Positions 7,696-16,484 of a stretch of DNA of 55,449 nucleotides are shown here, piece after piece. The position numbers and the translations under genes are program-made. Location of the stretch: positions 1 through 55,449 of the forward strand of contig JBAUWJ010000017.1 in NCBI GenBank assembly GCA_049583715.1. Direction: 5' to 3'. Origin of the DNA: JAANXG01 sp049583715 (GTDB lineage Bacteria > Pseudomonadota > Gammaproteobacteria > Arenicellales > JAANXG01). Every line of letters starts with the position of its first letter. Within the stretch, counting starts at the first letter, position 1. Below the pieces are notes generated by a model. The model searched no databases, had not been told where the DNA came from, and worked only from the letters and a program-made list of their open reading frames with translations.

Positions 7696-8208
7696 TCAGT
7701 CGCCCATCCGTTCATGGCTGACGGACAGATGCGGCTTGCTGGACAGCGTCTGCAGCACGACGCAGTAGCGCTCCGTCAGCTTGAGCAGATTCGCGACCTG
7801 CTCGTCGTCGGCGCCAGTATCGAGCCTGAACCGCAGCCGGATCTCCCTGAATCCGACCGGCGCGCTCTTATCCACGCCCAGCGTGCCCCGAAAATCCAGA
7901 TCCCCCTCCGTGAGGATCTCCGCATCCCTGAGATCGATGTCGAGGGCCGTGGCCACGGCGTTGAGGGTGACCCCGGCGCAGGCGGCCAGTGCTTCCAGGA
8001 GCATGTCACCGGAGCACAGGGCCGTGCCGTCCCCGCCGGTCGCGGGATGCAGCCCCGCTTCGGCAATGGCGCGGCCGGTCTCCACCTTGCAGGTAACGTT
8101 CTCGCCGATCCTGCCCCGCGCCTTCAGAGTAATGAGGGCTTTGGCGGGATCTTCCCGGTAAAGATTCTTCAATGGCGCCTGCAGGCCGCGTAAACTGTTT
8201 GCGTCCAT
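7696..8208 (-). CDS. OsmC family protein
   Basis: A 170-residue OsmC/Ohr-type protein. It contains the core CSGDMLLEALAACAGVTLNAVA, with a Cys before the helix, and the second conserved Cys in TERYCVVLQTL. The two cysteines, when both present, reduce organic hydroperoxides in this superfamily. The sequence is closest to the general OsmC branch rather than Ohr, so the exact substrate is unknown. The start at 8208 is the first ATG. It is transcribed towards the dienelactone hydrolase gene but 91 bp separate them. The gene at 8284 is divergent. Confidence 0.87.
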   Translation of the reverse strand: MDANSLRGLQAPLKNLYREDPAKALITLKARGRIGENVTCKVETGRAIAEAGLHPATGGDGTALCSGDMLLEALAACAGVTLNAVATALDIDLRDAEILTEGDLDFRGTLGVDKSAPVGFREIRLRFRLDTGADDEQVANLLKLTERYCVVLQTLSSKPHLSVSHERMGD

Positions 8209-8283
8209 AGTCTGATCGTCGTGTTCGCGCGAATGTGTATTGGAGGATAGCGGAAAGGCACAGGCCTCCGCGATGCCCTGTCG

Positions 8284-8724
8284 ATGTATACACCATTTTG
8301 GAAATCGAAGTCACTCCGGGAAATGAACGACCTGGAATGGGAGTCGTTGTGCGATGGCTGCGGCCGCTGCTGTCTGCTCAAGTTCGAAGACGTAGACACC
8401 GGCCGGATCGCCTACACCGACGTCGCCTGCCGCCTGCTGGACTGCGAATCGTGTCGCTGTCGCGACTACCCGCGCCGCACCCGCCTGGTGAAGGAATGCC
8501 TGGACCTGCGGGCCGGGGATGTCTCGAGCTTCCGGACACTGCCCTCGACCTGCGCCTATCGCCTGTTGAGCGAAGGACGGGACTTGCCCGAATGGCACCC
8601 GCTGGTTACCGGCGACCCCGCTTCAGTGCACGAGGCCGGGATCTCGGTGCGCGGCAAGGTGACGTCGGAGGAGTTCGTGCACCCGGACGACCTCGAAGGA
8701 CGCGACGTGGACTGGCCGCGCTAA
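8284..8724 (+). CDS. ycgN: YcgN/UPF0260 family cysteine-cluster protein
   Basis: A 146-residue protein of the YcgN (UPF0260) family, part of the YkgJ-type zinc/iron chelating proteins. The cluster WESLCDGCGRCCLLK (about residues 18-34) is typical, with further cysteines in VACRLLDCESCRCRDY. TCAYRLLSEGRDLPEWHPL and ISVRGKV also match the E. coli protein as I remember it. Function is unknown; metal binding is inferred from the cysteines. Length is standard. Its end is followed by a cluster of REP-like units. Confidence 0.9.
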   Translation: MYTPFWKSKSLREMNDLEWESLCDGCGRCCLLKFEDVDTGRIAYTDVACRLLDCESCRCRDYPRRTRLVKECLDLRAGDVSSFRTLPSTCAYRLLSEGRDLPEWHPLVTGDPASVHEAGISVRGKVTSEEFVHPDDLEGRDVDWPR

Positions 8725-8736
8725 GGATCAGGCGTT

Positions 8737-8904
8737 TGTCGGGCTGAAGCCCCACCTGCAGGCGTCGTGGATCGAAGCCCCCCTGTGGGTCGGGATTTAT
8801 CCCGACAGCGGCGTACGGGAACAACACATGCCTTTGTCGCGCTGAGGCCCCCGATCTGCACGCCGCTGATCGAAGCCCCCTGTAGGTCGGCATTCATGCC
8901 GACA
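8737..8904. repeat. Cluster of four REP-like units in alternating orientation
   Basis: Units at 8737-8760 (minus), 8784-8807 (plus), 8835-8860 (minus, degenerate) and 8881-8904 (plus) follow the 24-nt design with a TGTAGG/TGTGGG/TGCAGG head. The spacer GATCGAAGCCCCC is also repeated and appears again before the unit at 13503. This is a BIME-like array between convergent genes. Confidence 0.75.
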
Positions 8905-8939
8905 ACAACGCGTGAGAGCGGCACGCGCTGTGGTTGGGC

Positions 8940-11360
8940 TCAGCCTCGCATGCGCTCGCCCTTGGGGTCGAACAGTGGCTCGGTAATGAGGTGGGCGTCG
9001 CGTCTGTCGCCGAGGATCTCTATCTGTACCCGCCGGCCCGGCTCAATGAGCGCCGGCGGCAGAAAGCCGTAGGCGACGGACTTCTCGACATAGTGCGCGT
9101 AGCCGCCGGAGGTCACGAAACCGACCACCTCGTCGTCGTGCCAGATCGGCTCGTCGGCAACGACGTCGGCATCGGCGGCGTCGACCACGAAGTAGCACAG
9201 GCGCCGCTTCTGCTCGGCCGCCTTGTCGGCGATCGCTGCCGCCTTGCCGATGAAGTCGACCGGCTTTTTGTACGAGACGAAGCGATCCATGCCGACCTCG
9301 ACCGGCATGTAGTCCGGCTTGAACTCGCGCAGCCACGAGCCGAAGTGCTTCTCGAGGCGGAGGCTCATCATCGCCCGCATGCCGAAAGGACGCAGGCCGA
9401 GGTCCTCGCCGGCCTCGGTCAAGGCCTCGTACAGCGCGATCTGCTGCTCGGCGGGCACGTAGACTTCATAACCGAGGTCGCCGGTGTAGGTCACGCGCTG
9501 CACGATGGCGTCGCAGCGACCGACCTCCATGCGGCGCACCCGCATGAACGGGAAGGCGTTGGCCGAGACATCGGCGCGGGCCACGCGCGCCAGGAGCTCG
9601 CGCGCCTTCGGGCCCGCGATTTGAAAGCCGATACGGCGCAGCGAAACGTTGTCGATCTTCACGCTGCCGTCAGGGGGCAAATGTTCCTCGAACCAGCGCA
9701 TGTGATAGGCCTGCGCACCGTAGGATGCCGCGACCTGGAAGTGCTGCGGAGCAAGCCTGGAGATCGTGAAGTCGCCTATGATCCGGCCCTTCGGGCTCAG
9801 CATGGGTGTCAGGGAGATGCGGCCTTCGGCCGGCAGCTTGCCGGCCATGATCCAGTCGAGCCACTTCCCGGCGCCGGGTCCGGTGACATCGTACTTGCCG
9901 AAGTTGTGGATCTCGTTGAGGCCGACGCCGGTGCGCACCGCCCGGCATTCCTCGCCGACGGTCTCGAAAGCATTCGAGCGGCGGAAGGAGGGAATTTCGA
10001 ACGGCGTCTCGCCTTCCGGGGCGAAGTAGTTCACGTGCTCCAGGCCGTAGCCCATGCCGAACACCGCGTTCCGCGCTTTCCACACCGGATAGGCCGGGGT
10101 CGTGTGCAGCGGGCGGCCGACCGGCAGCTCCTCGTTCGGATAGGAAATGGAAAATCGCCGCTGATAATTCTCCGTCACCTTCAGGCGCGTATAGGCACGG
10201 GTGCACCAGTGGCCGAAGCGCGCGACGTCCATGGCGAACACGTTGACCGACGGCTCGCCCTCCACCATCCATTCCGCCACGGTGCGGCCCACGCCGCCGC
10301 CCTGGCTGAAGCCTGCCATCACCGCGCAGGCGACCCAGTAGTTGCGCAGCCCCGGCACCGGACCCACGAGCGGATTGCCGTCGGGCGCGAAGGTGAACGG
10401 GCCGTTGATGACCCGCCTGATGCCGGTCCGTCCCAGGCAGGGGAAGCGCCGCTGGGCGTATTCCAGCGGCTCGGCAATCCGATCGAGCTTGTCGGGCAGC
10501 AGCTCGTGGCCGAATGTCCAGGGCGTGCCGTCGACCGCCCACGGCTCGCACTGCTGCTCGTAAATGCCGAGGACGAGGCCGCGGCGCTCCTGGCGCAGGT
10601 AGCTTTCGCCGGTCGGGTCCATGACATGCGGCAGCTCGCGCTCCGACTCGTAGACTTCGGGAATGTCGTCGGTGACGAGGTATTGATGCTCCATGGGATG
10701 CAGCGGCAGGAACACGCCCGCCATGGCGCCGACCTCGCGCGCCCACAGGCCGGCCGCGTTCACCACGTGCTCGGCGTTGACGGTGCCCTGCTCCGTGACC
10801 AGATCCCAACTGCCGTTCGCCTGCGGATGCATCTCCAGCACGCGGTTTCGCAGTACGATCTCGGCGCCCTGCAGGCGCGCGGCCTTGGCGTAGGCGTGGG
10901 TGGTGCCGTTCGGGTCCAGGTGGCCGTCGAGCGGATCGTAGAGCGCGCCGATCACACCGTCGGTGTTGGTGATCGGTGAAAGCTTTCGGATCTCATCGGG
11001 CCCGACGATTTCGGTATGCAGGCCCATGTAGCGATGCTTGGCGCGCTCGGTCTTGAGGTAGTCCATGCGTTCCGGGGTCGTCGCCAGCGTGAGCCCCCCG
11101 ACGTGATGCAGGCCGCAGGACTCGCCCGATATCCGCTCCAGTTCCTTGTAGAGCCGGATGGTGTATCCCTGCAGCGCCGCCATGTTGGTATCGGCGTTGA
11201 GCGTGTGAAAGCCGCCGGCGGCGTGCCACGTGGAGCCGGAGGTCAGCTCGGAACGCTCGATGAGCAGGGCGTCTTTCCAACCGTACTTGGTCAGGTGATA
11301 GAGCACGCTGCAACCGACCACGCCGCCACCGATGACGACCACTTGGTAATGCGACTTCAT
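8940..11360 (-). CDS. FAD-dependent dimethylglycine/sarcosine dehydrogenase family protein
   Basis: An 806-residue two-part enzyme. Residues 1-375 are a DAO-type FAD domain starting VVVIGGGVVGCSVLYHL, with the flavinylation-region motif TWHAAGGFHTLNAD. A short linker domain follows, then GcvT-like folate-binding domains (about 430-795) with GPKARELLARV, VTYTGDLGYEVYVP and GRRVQIEIL. Members demethylate dimethylglycine or sarcosine and pass the one-carbon unit to tetrahydrofolate or release formaldehyde. The ATG at 11360 has GGAGAG 6 nt upstream; the frame is open further upstream but reads through a dispersed repeat. A divergent TetR gene starts at 11795. Exact methylamine substrate is not determined. 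Confidence 0.87.
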   Translation of the reverse strand: MKSHYQVVVIGGGVVGCSVLYHLTKYGWKDALLIERSELTSGSTWHAAGGFHTLNADTNMAALQGYTIRLYKELERISGESCGLHHVGGLTLATTPERMDYLKTERAKHRYMGLHTEIVGPDEIRKLSPITNTDGVIGALYDPLDGHLDPNGTTHAYAKAARLQGAEIVLRNRVLEMHPQANGSWDLVTEQGTVNAEHVVNAAGLWAREVGAMAGVFLPLHPMEHQYLVTDDIPEVYESERELPHVMDPTGESYLRQERRGLVLGIYEQQCEPWAVDGTPWTFGHELLPDKLDRIAEPLEYAQRRFPCLGRTGIRRVINGPFTFAPDGNPLVGPVPGLRNYWVACAVMAGFSQGGGVGRTVAEWMVEGEPSVNVFAMDVARFGHWCTRAYTRLKVTENYQRRFSISYPNEELPVGRPLHTTPAYPVWKARNAVFGMGYGLEHVNYFAPEGETPFEIPSFRRSNAFETVGEECRAVRTGVGLNEIHNFGKYDVTGPGAGKWLDWIMAGKLPAEGRISLTPMLSPKGRIIGDFTISRLAPQHFQVAASYGAQAYHMRWFEEHLPPDGSVKIDNVSLRRIGFQIAGPKARELLARVARADVSANAFPFMRVRRMEVGRCDAIVQRVTYTGDLGYEVYVPAEQQIALYEALTEAGEDLGLRPFGMRAMMSLRLEKHFGSWLREFKPDYMPVEVGMDRFVSYKKPVDFIGKAAAIADKAAEQKRRLCYFVVDAADADVVADEPIWHDDEVVGFVTSGGYAHYVEKSVAYGFLPPALIEPGRRVQIEILGDRRDAHLITEPLFDPKGERMRG

Positions 11361-11441
11361 TGAATCTCTCCGTCCGCTCGCTCGATGGTGTGTGAGGAAG
11401 GTCTGCTCGTCCAGGCCGACGAACCCATATATGTGCGTAGC

Positions 11442-11592
11442 CGTCGTTGCGAGCGACGCGACGAAGCAATCCACGATCGTGGAATAGCCTGCATTCTGGA
11501 TTGCCGCGTCGCTTCGCTCCTCGCAATGACGGTTTGGGCGGCGGCTTATGGCACGGCGTCATTGCGAGGAGTGCAACGACGAAGCAATCCAG
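11442..11592. repeat. Three copies of a CGTCATTGCGAGGAG-type dispersed repeat
   Basis: Copies at 11442-11474 (plus), 11497-11531 (minus) and 11557-11592 (plus) share CGTCATTGCGAGG, GCGACGAAGCAATCCA. Repeats of this wording are scattered through many unrelated bacterial genomes. The opposing copies can fold on each other. They lie between the divergent dehydrogenase and TetR genes. Confidence 0.75.
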
Positions 11593-11707
11593 AAGGAACG
11601 CGCCTCGCTACTGACTGACTCGCTCCTTGCCAAACAGCGCGATTTCCCTGCCATGCCGGAATCAATCAGACCTTCGGCAATACTATATTTGCCGGTCTCC
11701 CAAAAGT

Positions 11708-11725
11708 CCATACACAGGTGCATGG
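11708..11725. promoter_or_regulatory. Imperfect palindrome, possible TetR operator
   Basis: CCATACACAGGTGCATGG is a 9+9 inverted repeat with seven of nine positions paired. It lies about 70 bp before the chosen TetR start in the divergent intergenic region, a usual place for a TetR operator. Assignment rests on position only. Confidence 0.35.
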
Positions 11726-11794
11726 TAAGATAGACGCGGCGCCGGGGAAGCTGCCTTGTGCGCGCACGAATCAGATTTGCAGATCCAGTGTCGA

Positions 11795-12475
11795 ATGAGC
11801 AAGACTGCCAAGAAACGCGGGTCACCTGCCAGTCGCCGGCTGACGCGCGAGCACTGGGTCGCCACTGCCCTGGATATCCTGATCAAGTACGGCGTGGAAC
11901 GAGTCAAGGTCCTGCCCCTGGCCGGTAAGCTGGGCGTCACCCGCGGCAGCTTCTACTGGCATTTCAATAATCGCAAGGACCTGCTGGACAGCCTGCTGGA
12001 ATTCTGGGACCGGAAGAATACGCGGGGCATCGTCGAGCAGGCGGCGCACGGCGGAAGCTCGATCATCGATTCCGTGCTGAGCGTCTTCGAAATCTGGACC
12101 AACGAAGACAAGTTCGACCCGCAACTGGATTTCGCCGTGCGCGAATGGGCGCGGCGATCGACCCGGGTGCGGGCCATTGTCGAGCAGGCGGACGCGGAAC
12201 GGGTCGAGGCCTTGAAGCGGATGTTCCTGCGCGCAGGCACCCCGGACGCGGAGGCGTTCATCCGGGCGCGCGTTCTTTACTATATGCAGATCGGCTACTT
12301 TGCGCCGGGAGTGCGTGAATCCCTGGACCGGCGCATCGGCTATGTCGATGAATATCTACGTGTTTTCACGGGCGTGGAGCCCCGGCGGGAAGCGGTGAAC
12401 AATTTCACCAGGCGCGCGCTGCGGGGCGAATTCAGCGCCCCTTCGAAGCGCCGCCGGCGGGGCGGGAAATCCTGA
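11795..12475 (+). CDS. TetR/AcrR family transcriptional regulator
   Basis: A 226-residue repressor-type regulator. The N-terminal helix-turn-helix spans about residues 18-65 (TREHWVATALDILIKYGVE, then LAGKLGVTRGSFYWHFNNRK, the classic TetR signature). The rest is a helical ligand domain with no family-specific signal I recognise. The C-terminus is basic (SKRRRRGGKS). The frame is open to a TTG at 11756, but the ATG at 11795 is the better start although its ribosome site is weak. It is divergent from the dehydrogenase gene and may control it. Confidence 0.88.
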   Translation: MSKTAKKRGSPASRRLTREHWVATALDILIKYGVERVKVLPLAGKLGVTRGSFYWHFNNRKDLLDSLLEFWDRKNTRGIVEQAAHGGSSIIDSVLSVFEIWTNEDKFDPQLDFAVREWARRSTRVRAIVEQADAERVEALKRMFLRAGTPDAEAFIRARVLYYMQIGYFAPGVRESLDRRIGYVDEYLRVFTGVEPRREAVNNFTRRALRGEFSAPSKRRRRGGKS

Positions 12476-12615
12476 CAGGATTCCGAACGGCCCCCCTTCC
12501 GCGCGGCCGTTGCAACCGTTCCTCTGTCCGGCCAAAGGTCTTCTCTCCGGCTTCCTGGAGAGGGCTTCCCGTCAACGCACCCGGAAGCGTTCCCACCGTC
12601 CCGAGGTCAACCCCC

Positions 12616-13338
12616 TCACAGCGCCACGACGATATCGAGCTCGGCGTGGTGGGCGGAGATGGTCGTCTTCGTGTCGCTGACGGTAACTGTGCCGCTGACA
12701 ACAAGCTTCGTTCCGTTCAGCAGTTCAGGGCCATCTTCATTGGGGTCGCCGGTGAGGCCCGGAATTACGACCGCGTCGGACGTCGCATCGACCGTATAGC
12801 TGGTGGTATGCGTCGTGGTGGTTGTGCCCGGATCCACCAGGGTCGAGGAGATCAGGGCGCTCGACGGAATGCCGAGATCGGCCAGGGGCTGCTGGACCAG
12901 CTCATTCTGACCCGCCTCAAGGTCGCCGTTGATCACCGTGCAGTCGCAGGGAGTATCGAGGCCGGTCACCGTCACGTGGATTTCCTGTCGCGTCAAGGTG
13001 TTGAAGGTGGTTTTCTCTATGACCTGGCCCCCGCCGCTTCCAGAGACACCGGCCCGAGCCGGCGGCACGATCCAGTCCATCACTCCGACTGGTCGATCGC
13101 GGGCGGCTGCGGCCACGGCGATGTTGTTATTCGCTGCCAGCGGCTCGGCACCGTTCACGTAGAAGGTCGCCCCGCCGCAGCCCGAGCTCTGGGCATGGGC
13201 CGGCAGCACCACCGCGTCCACCACCGGCCGCAGCCAGGCGGCGGGCACCGCTTTCACCCCCAGCGTGCCGCCACCCAGGGCCAGCAGCAGGCGTCTCCGG
13301 CTCGCGGCCTCGCGCCGCGTCGTTCTGACATCGTCCAT
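12616..13338 (-). CDS. Tat-exported protein of unknown function
   Basis: A 240-residue protein without a family I can name. The N-terminus has SRRRLLLALGG, a hydrophobic segment and WLRPVVDAVVLPAHAQ, the last a recurrent pattern near the signal cleavage region of twin-arginine-exported proteins. The mature part (from about residue 50) is Thr-, Val- and Gly-rich with a predicted beta character, has four cysteines (two in PCDCTV) and ends SAHHAELDIVVAL. It may be an extracellular or periplasmic beta-sandwich. GGGA lies about 7 nt before the ATG at 13338. The gene stands alone between the TetR gene and a REP pair. Confidence 0.65.
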   Translation of the reverse strand: MDDVRTTRREAASRRRLLLALGGGTLGVKAVPAAWLRPVVDAVVLPAHAQSSGCGGATFYVNGAEPLAANNNIAVAAAARDRPVGVMDWIVPPARAGVSGSGGGQVIEKTTFNTLTRQEIHVTVTGLDTPCDCTVINGDLEAGQNELVQQPLADLGIPSSALISSTLVDPGTTTTTHTTSYTVDATSDAVVIPGLTGDPNEDGPELLNGTKLVVSGTVTVSDTKTTISAHHAELDIVVAL

Positions 13339-13502
13339 GTTTCAATCCCGCTTTGTTCTTGGCGTTCTGTTCTGTCTCGCCCCTCGCCGGCGGGCGCCGG
13401 CCCGGGGTCGCCTTGAGATCACCTCACTGCGTCCCGCAGCAAGGGTCTATCCTCCAAATGGACTAAAGGTGCCCGAAAAGGAAGGCCCGAATCGAAGCCC
13501 GC

Positions 13503-13578
13503 TGCAGGTCGGGCTTCAGCCCGACAGCGGCGTTCGGCATCGATTCAGGCGATTTGCCGGTCTGTAGGCCGACCTGCA
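13503..13578. repeat. REP-like pair
   Basis: A plus-oriented unit at 13503-13526 (GTCGGGCTTCAGCCCGAC palindrome, preceded by ATCGAAGCCCGC) and a degenerate minus-oriented unit at 13555-13578. They occupy the 351-bp region 13339-13689, in which no gene was found. Confidence 0.7.
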
Positions 13579-13689
13579 AGGGCAGGGGGCGCGGACCGTC
13601 AGGCTGGTTGACTCCTTGGCGCGCTCGGCGTCCGGGCGAGAGCCTGTTCGAGCTGGCCTCGTCGGAAGCGGGTGATTCGTGCGGGGAGA

Positions 13690-14487
13690 TCACCCGGGCG
13701 GGCCGATGAACGCGATCAATTCGTCGAGCACTTCGTTGGGTTTCTCGCTCATCATCAGGTGGCCGCAGTCGAGGACACGCAGGCCGCAGTCCGGGATGGT
13801 GGCGGCGAGCTCCCCTGCCACCGGCATCGGCGTCATGACATCGCTGCGGCCCGTCAGCAGCAGGGTGGGGCAGGAAACCTTCGCGGCGCTTTGAAGCCCG
13901 TGGCCGTATTCGCGGCAGGCGTTGAGGTCGTTGAACAGCACGTCGCGGCCGGCGCGCTCCAGCAGCCGGATCGAGGTGCCGGTCATCCACATGCCGGGGG
14001 TCTCGCTGCCGCCGATCTGTGCCGCGGGGCTGTGGCCCCAGAGGTTGATCATGTCGAAGCCTGCATGGCGGTTCTCCCTCGCGGCGTTCAAAAGCGGATC
14101 GGCGACCGCCATGGGGACGGCGCTGCCGAGCAGGGCGAGGCGGCGCGTGCGGTCGGGATAGCGGGCGGCCGCCTCCAGGGTGACGAGCGAACCCATGCTG
14201 TGGCCGACCAGGATGGCTTCCCGCACAGCGAGGGCATCGAGGACGGCGAACAGCCAGTCGGCCATGGCCTCGATGCTCGGCAGGAGGGGACCCTCGCTCC
14301 GCCCATGGCCGGGCAGGTCCACGGCCAGTACGTTGCGTCTGTGGTGGGCGAAATAGCGGCTCTGCAGCAGCCACACGGTGTGGTCCAGGGCGGCGCCGTG
14401 GACGAAGAGGATGGTCTCCCGCCCGGGATCGAGATCCCGGGATCCGGTGTAGGCGTAGGCCTGTCTCTGCTCGACGGTGATGATCAT
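13690..14487 (-). CDS. Alpha/beta fold hydrolase
   Basis: A 265-residue alpha/beta hydrolase. The oxyanion motif is VHGAALDH, the nucleophile elbow GHSMG carries the serine, the acid is in LTGRSDVMTP, and the histidine is in DCGHLMM. It resembles the 3-oxoadipate enol-lactonase-like and related esterase group, but a specific substrate cannot be named. The ATG at 14487 has GAGG 8 nt upstream. It begins 10 bp after the metY stop, so the two genes are very likely one operon. Length is normal for the family. Confidence 0.87.
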   Translation of the reverse strand: MIITVEQRQAYAYTGSRDLDPGRETILFVHGAALDHTVWLLQSRYFAHHRRNVLAVDLPGHGRSEGPLLPSIEAMADWLFAVLDALAVREAILVGHSMGSLVTLEAAARYPDRTRRLALLGSAVPMAVADPLLNAARENRHAGFDMINLWGHSPAAQIGGSETPGMWMTGTSIRLLERAGRDVLFNDLNACREYGHGLQSAAKVSCPTLLLTGRSDVMTPMPVAGELAATIPDCGLRVLDCGHLMMSEKPNEVLDELIAFIGPPG

Positions 14488-14497
14488 GGCGCAGGCC

Positions 14498-15796
14498 TCA
14501 AGTCTTCTGTGAGCGGCGCAGGCCGCGCTCGAGGTCGGCAATGAGGTCGTCCGGGTCCTCGAGGCCCACCGACAGGCGGATCGTGCCCTCGGCGATGCCG
14601 GCGGCGGCCAGCGCCTCGGCGTCCATCCTGTGGTGGGTGGTGCTGGCCGGGTGGATCACCAGCGACTTGGCGTCGCCGACGTTGGCGAGATGCGAGAAGA
14701 TTCTCAGGGACTCGATGAACCTGCGGCCGGCTGCCCGGCCGCCCTTGACGGTGAAGCTGAAGACGGCGCCGCAGCCCTTCGGCAGGAGGCGCGTGGCGAG
14801 CTCGTGGTCGGGATGGTCCGGCAGCTCGGGGTAGACCACGGACTCGACCGCCTCGTGTCCGTCGAGAAAGGCGATCAGCTTGCGGGTGTTGTCGACGTGC
14901 CTCGCCATGCGCAATGGCAGGGTTTCGATGCCCTGGAGGATATGGAACGCCGTGGTCGGGCTCATGCAGGCCCCGAAGTCCCGGGCGCCCTCCTTGCGGG
15001 CGCGCATGATGAAGGCGGCGGGGCCGTACTCTTCCGTGAAGACCAGGTTGTGGAACCCTTCGTAAGGCTCCGTGAGAGTGGGAAATTTGTCCGTCGCCTC
15101 CCAATCGAAGGTGCCGCCATCCACGAGCAGTCCGCCGATCGCGATGCCGTGGCCGCCGAGGAACTTGGTGGCCGAGTGGAGCACGAGATGCGCGCCGTGC
15201 TCGAAGGGTTTGAACAGGTAGGGCGTGGCGAAGGTCGAGTCGAGCAGCAGCGGGATGCCGTGGTCCCCGGCGAGCTTGGCGATGACCGGCACGTCGAGCA
15301 CGTCCAGTCCCGGGTTGCCGAGAATCTCGGCGAACAGCAGGCGGGTGTTCGGCTGGATCGCGCCTTCGAAGGCCGCCGGGTCGCGGGGATCGACGAAAGT
15401 GGTCTCGATACCGAAGCGCGGCAGGGTGTAGGTGAGCAGGTTGTGCGAGCCGCCGTACAGGGCGCGCGAGGACACGATATGCGAGCCGGTGCCGAGGAGC
15501 GTGGCGACCGCGAGATGCAGGGCGGCCTGTACGCTGGCGGTGGCGATGGCCCCGACGCCGCCCTCCAGGGCGCTGATGCGCTCCTCCAGGACCGCGTTGG
15601 TCGGATTGGTGATGCGCGAGTAGACGTGGCCGGGACGCTCGCCGTTGAAGACCGCGGCCGCCTGGTCGGTGTCGTGGAACACGTAGGAGGTCGTCTGGTA
15701 GATGGGTACGGCGCGGGCGCCGTGCTGCGGGTCCGGCTGCTGGCCGGCGTGCAGCGACAAGGTGTCGAACTTGATGTATCCGGGCTCGTTGCTCAT
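14498..15796 (-). CDS. metY: O-acetylhomoserine aminocarboxypropyltransferase (sulfhydrylase), PLP enzyme
   Basis: A 432-residue Cys/Met-metabolism PLP enzyme. It makes homocysteine from O-acetylhomoserine and sulfide. Visible motifs are FDTLSLHAGQQPD, IYQTTSYVF, YSRITNPT, the aspartate in LLDSTFATPYL, and the PLP lysine in HSATKFLGGHG. The long insertion EYGPAAFIMRARKEGARDFG is typical of MetY rather than MetB or MetC. The start at 15796 is chosen by homology; the ribosome site is weak. It is followed by the alpha/beta hydrolase gene after 10 bp. I see no convincing SAM riboswitch in the long upstream region. Confidence 0.92.
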   Translation of the reverse strand: MSNEPGYIKFDTLSLHAGQQPDPQHGARAVPIYQTTSYVFHDTDQAAAVFNGERPGHVYSRITNPTNAVLEERISALEGGVGAIATASVQAALHLAVATLLGTGSHIVSSRALYGGSHNLLTYTLPRFGIETTFVDPRDPAAFEGAIQPNTRLLFAEILGNPGLDVLDVPVIAKLAGDHGIPLLLDSTFATPYLFKPFEHGAHLVLHSATKFLGGHGIAIGGLLVDGGTFDWEATDKFPTLTEPYEGFHNLVFTEEYGPAAFIMRARKEGARDFGACMSPTTAFHILQGIETLPLRMARHVDNTRKLIAFLDGHEAVESVVYPELPDHPDHELATRLLPKGCGAVFSFTVKGGRAAGRRFIESLRIFSHLANVGDAKSLVIHPASTTHHRMDAEALAAAGIAEGTIRLSVGLEDPDDLIADLERGLRRSQKT

Positions 15797-15976
15797 GGGA
15801 TGACCGCTTGGGTGGCTCGTAACGTGATGGACAAGGCCCAAGTGTATCGAACCCGTCCGGTTGCGGCATCGGTTCGCGGGGCGGGGTAATGTGATAAGGG
15901 GTATCGTGAAGTGCGTTGAGGGAGTTGTAAGCAGAGCAGAGCGAGGGACACCTCGACGTCCGGATGTCGCAAAGAC

Positions 15977-16207
15977 CCCCCCTCTCCCCGGCAGGCTGGG
16001 ATGAGGGGACGCTCTTTGGGACCACCCTCACCCTGACCCGCCAGCGGGAGAGGGAACACCACTCCTTCCCCTCCGGGAGAGGGCGGGGGTGAGGGGGCGA
16101 CGTTTGGGACCACCCTCACCCTGACGTTCTCCCGCCAGCGGGAGGGCTGGGGTGAGGGGGCGATGTTTGGGACCACTCTCACCCTGACCCTCTCGCGCCA
16201 GGGAAGG
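15977..16207. repeat. Three-unit repeat of the CCCTCACCCTGAC / CGCCAGCGGGAG family
   Basis: The stretch GGGACCACCCTCACCCTGAC occurs at 16018-16037 and 16106-16125 and, with one change, at 16169-16187. It is interleaved with CCGCCAGCGGGAG and GGTGAGGGGGCGA, which form stem-loops. A relative lies at 31803-31921. The surrounding region 15797-16484 holds no gene that I can support. Confidence 0.75.
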
Positions 16208-16354
16208 AATTCTGTTCTCCGGACACAGAGTAATGGTTGTGATGTCTCTGGAGATTAGGGGCTCTTGCCATGCCTTCCCGCGCGGAATTGGGCTGCTCAC
16301 GCAGCGGTGCGAACGACGCGCCGGACGGCAGACCATCGATCCCGATAATGCGGT

Positions 16355-16360
16355 TATAAT
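16355..16360 (+). promoter_or_regulatory. Possible -10 box (TATAAT)
   Basis: An exact TATAAT upstream of the TRAP binding-protein gene, with a 125-bp leader. No good -35 is seen at the usual distance. Confidence 0.35.
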
Positions 16361-16484
16361 CGATGCGCCGCAGCGACCCGCGGCGGAGTCATTGACCGCG
16401 GGCGCGGCGGCCCACCGGCACTATCCCATCGCCGGTGGGATGTAGATGTCTCAAAGTTCAAACCCAACCGTAGGAGGAAGAATG

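Noticed and set aside
8934..10979. A 681-codon open frame on the plus strand
   Set aside because: It is antisense to the FAD/folate dehydrogenase, which has strong motifs; the translation is rich in Ala, Arg, His and Val with no domain.
15797..16484. Possible SAM riboswitch upstream of metY
   Set aside because: The upstream region is occupied by repeats and I could not find the conserved core of SAM-I, SAM-II or SAH riboswitches.
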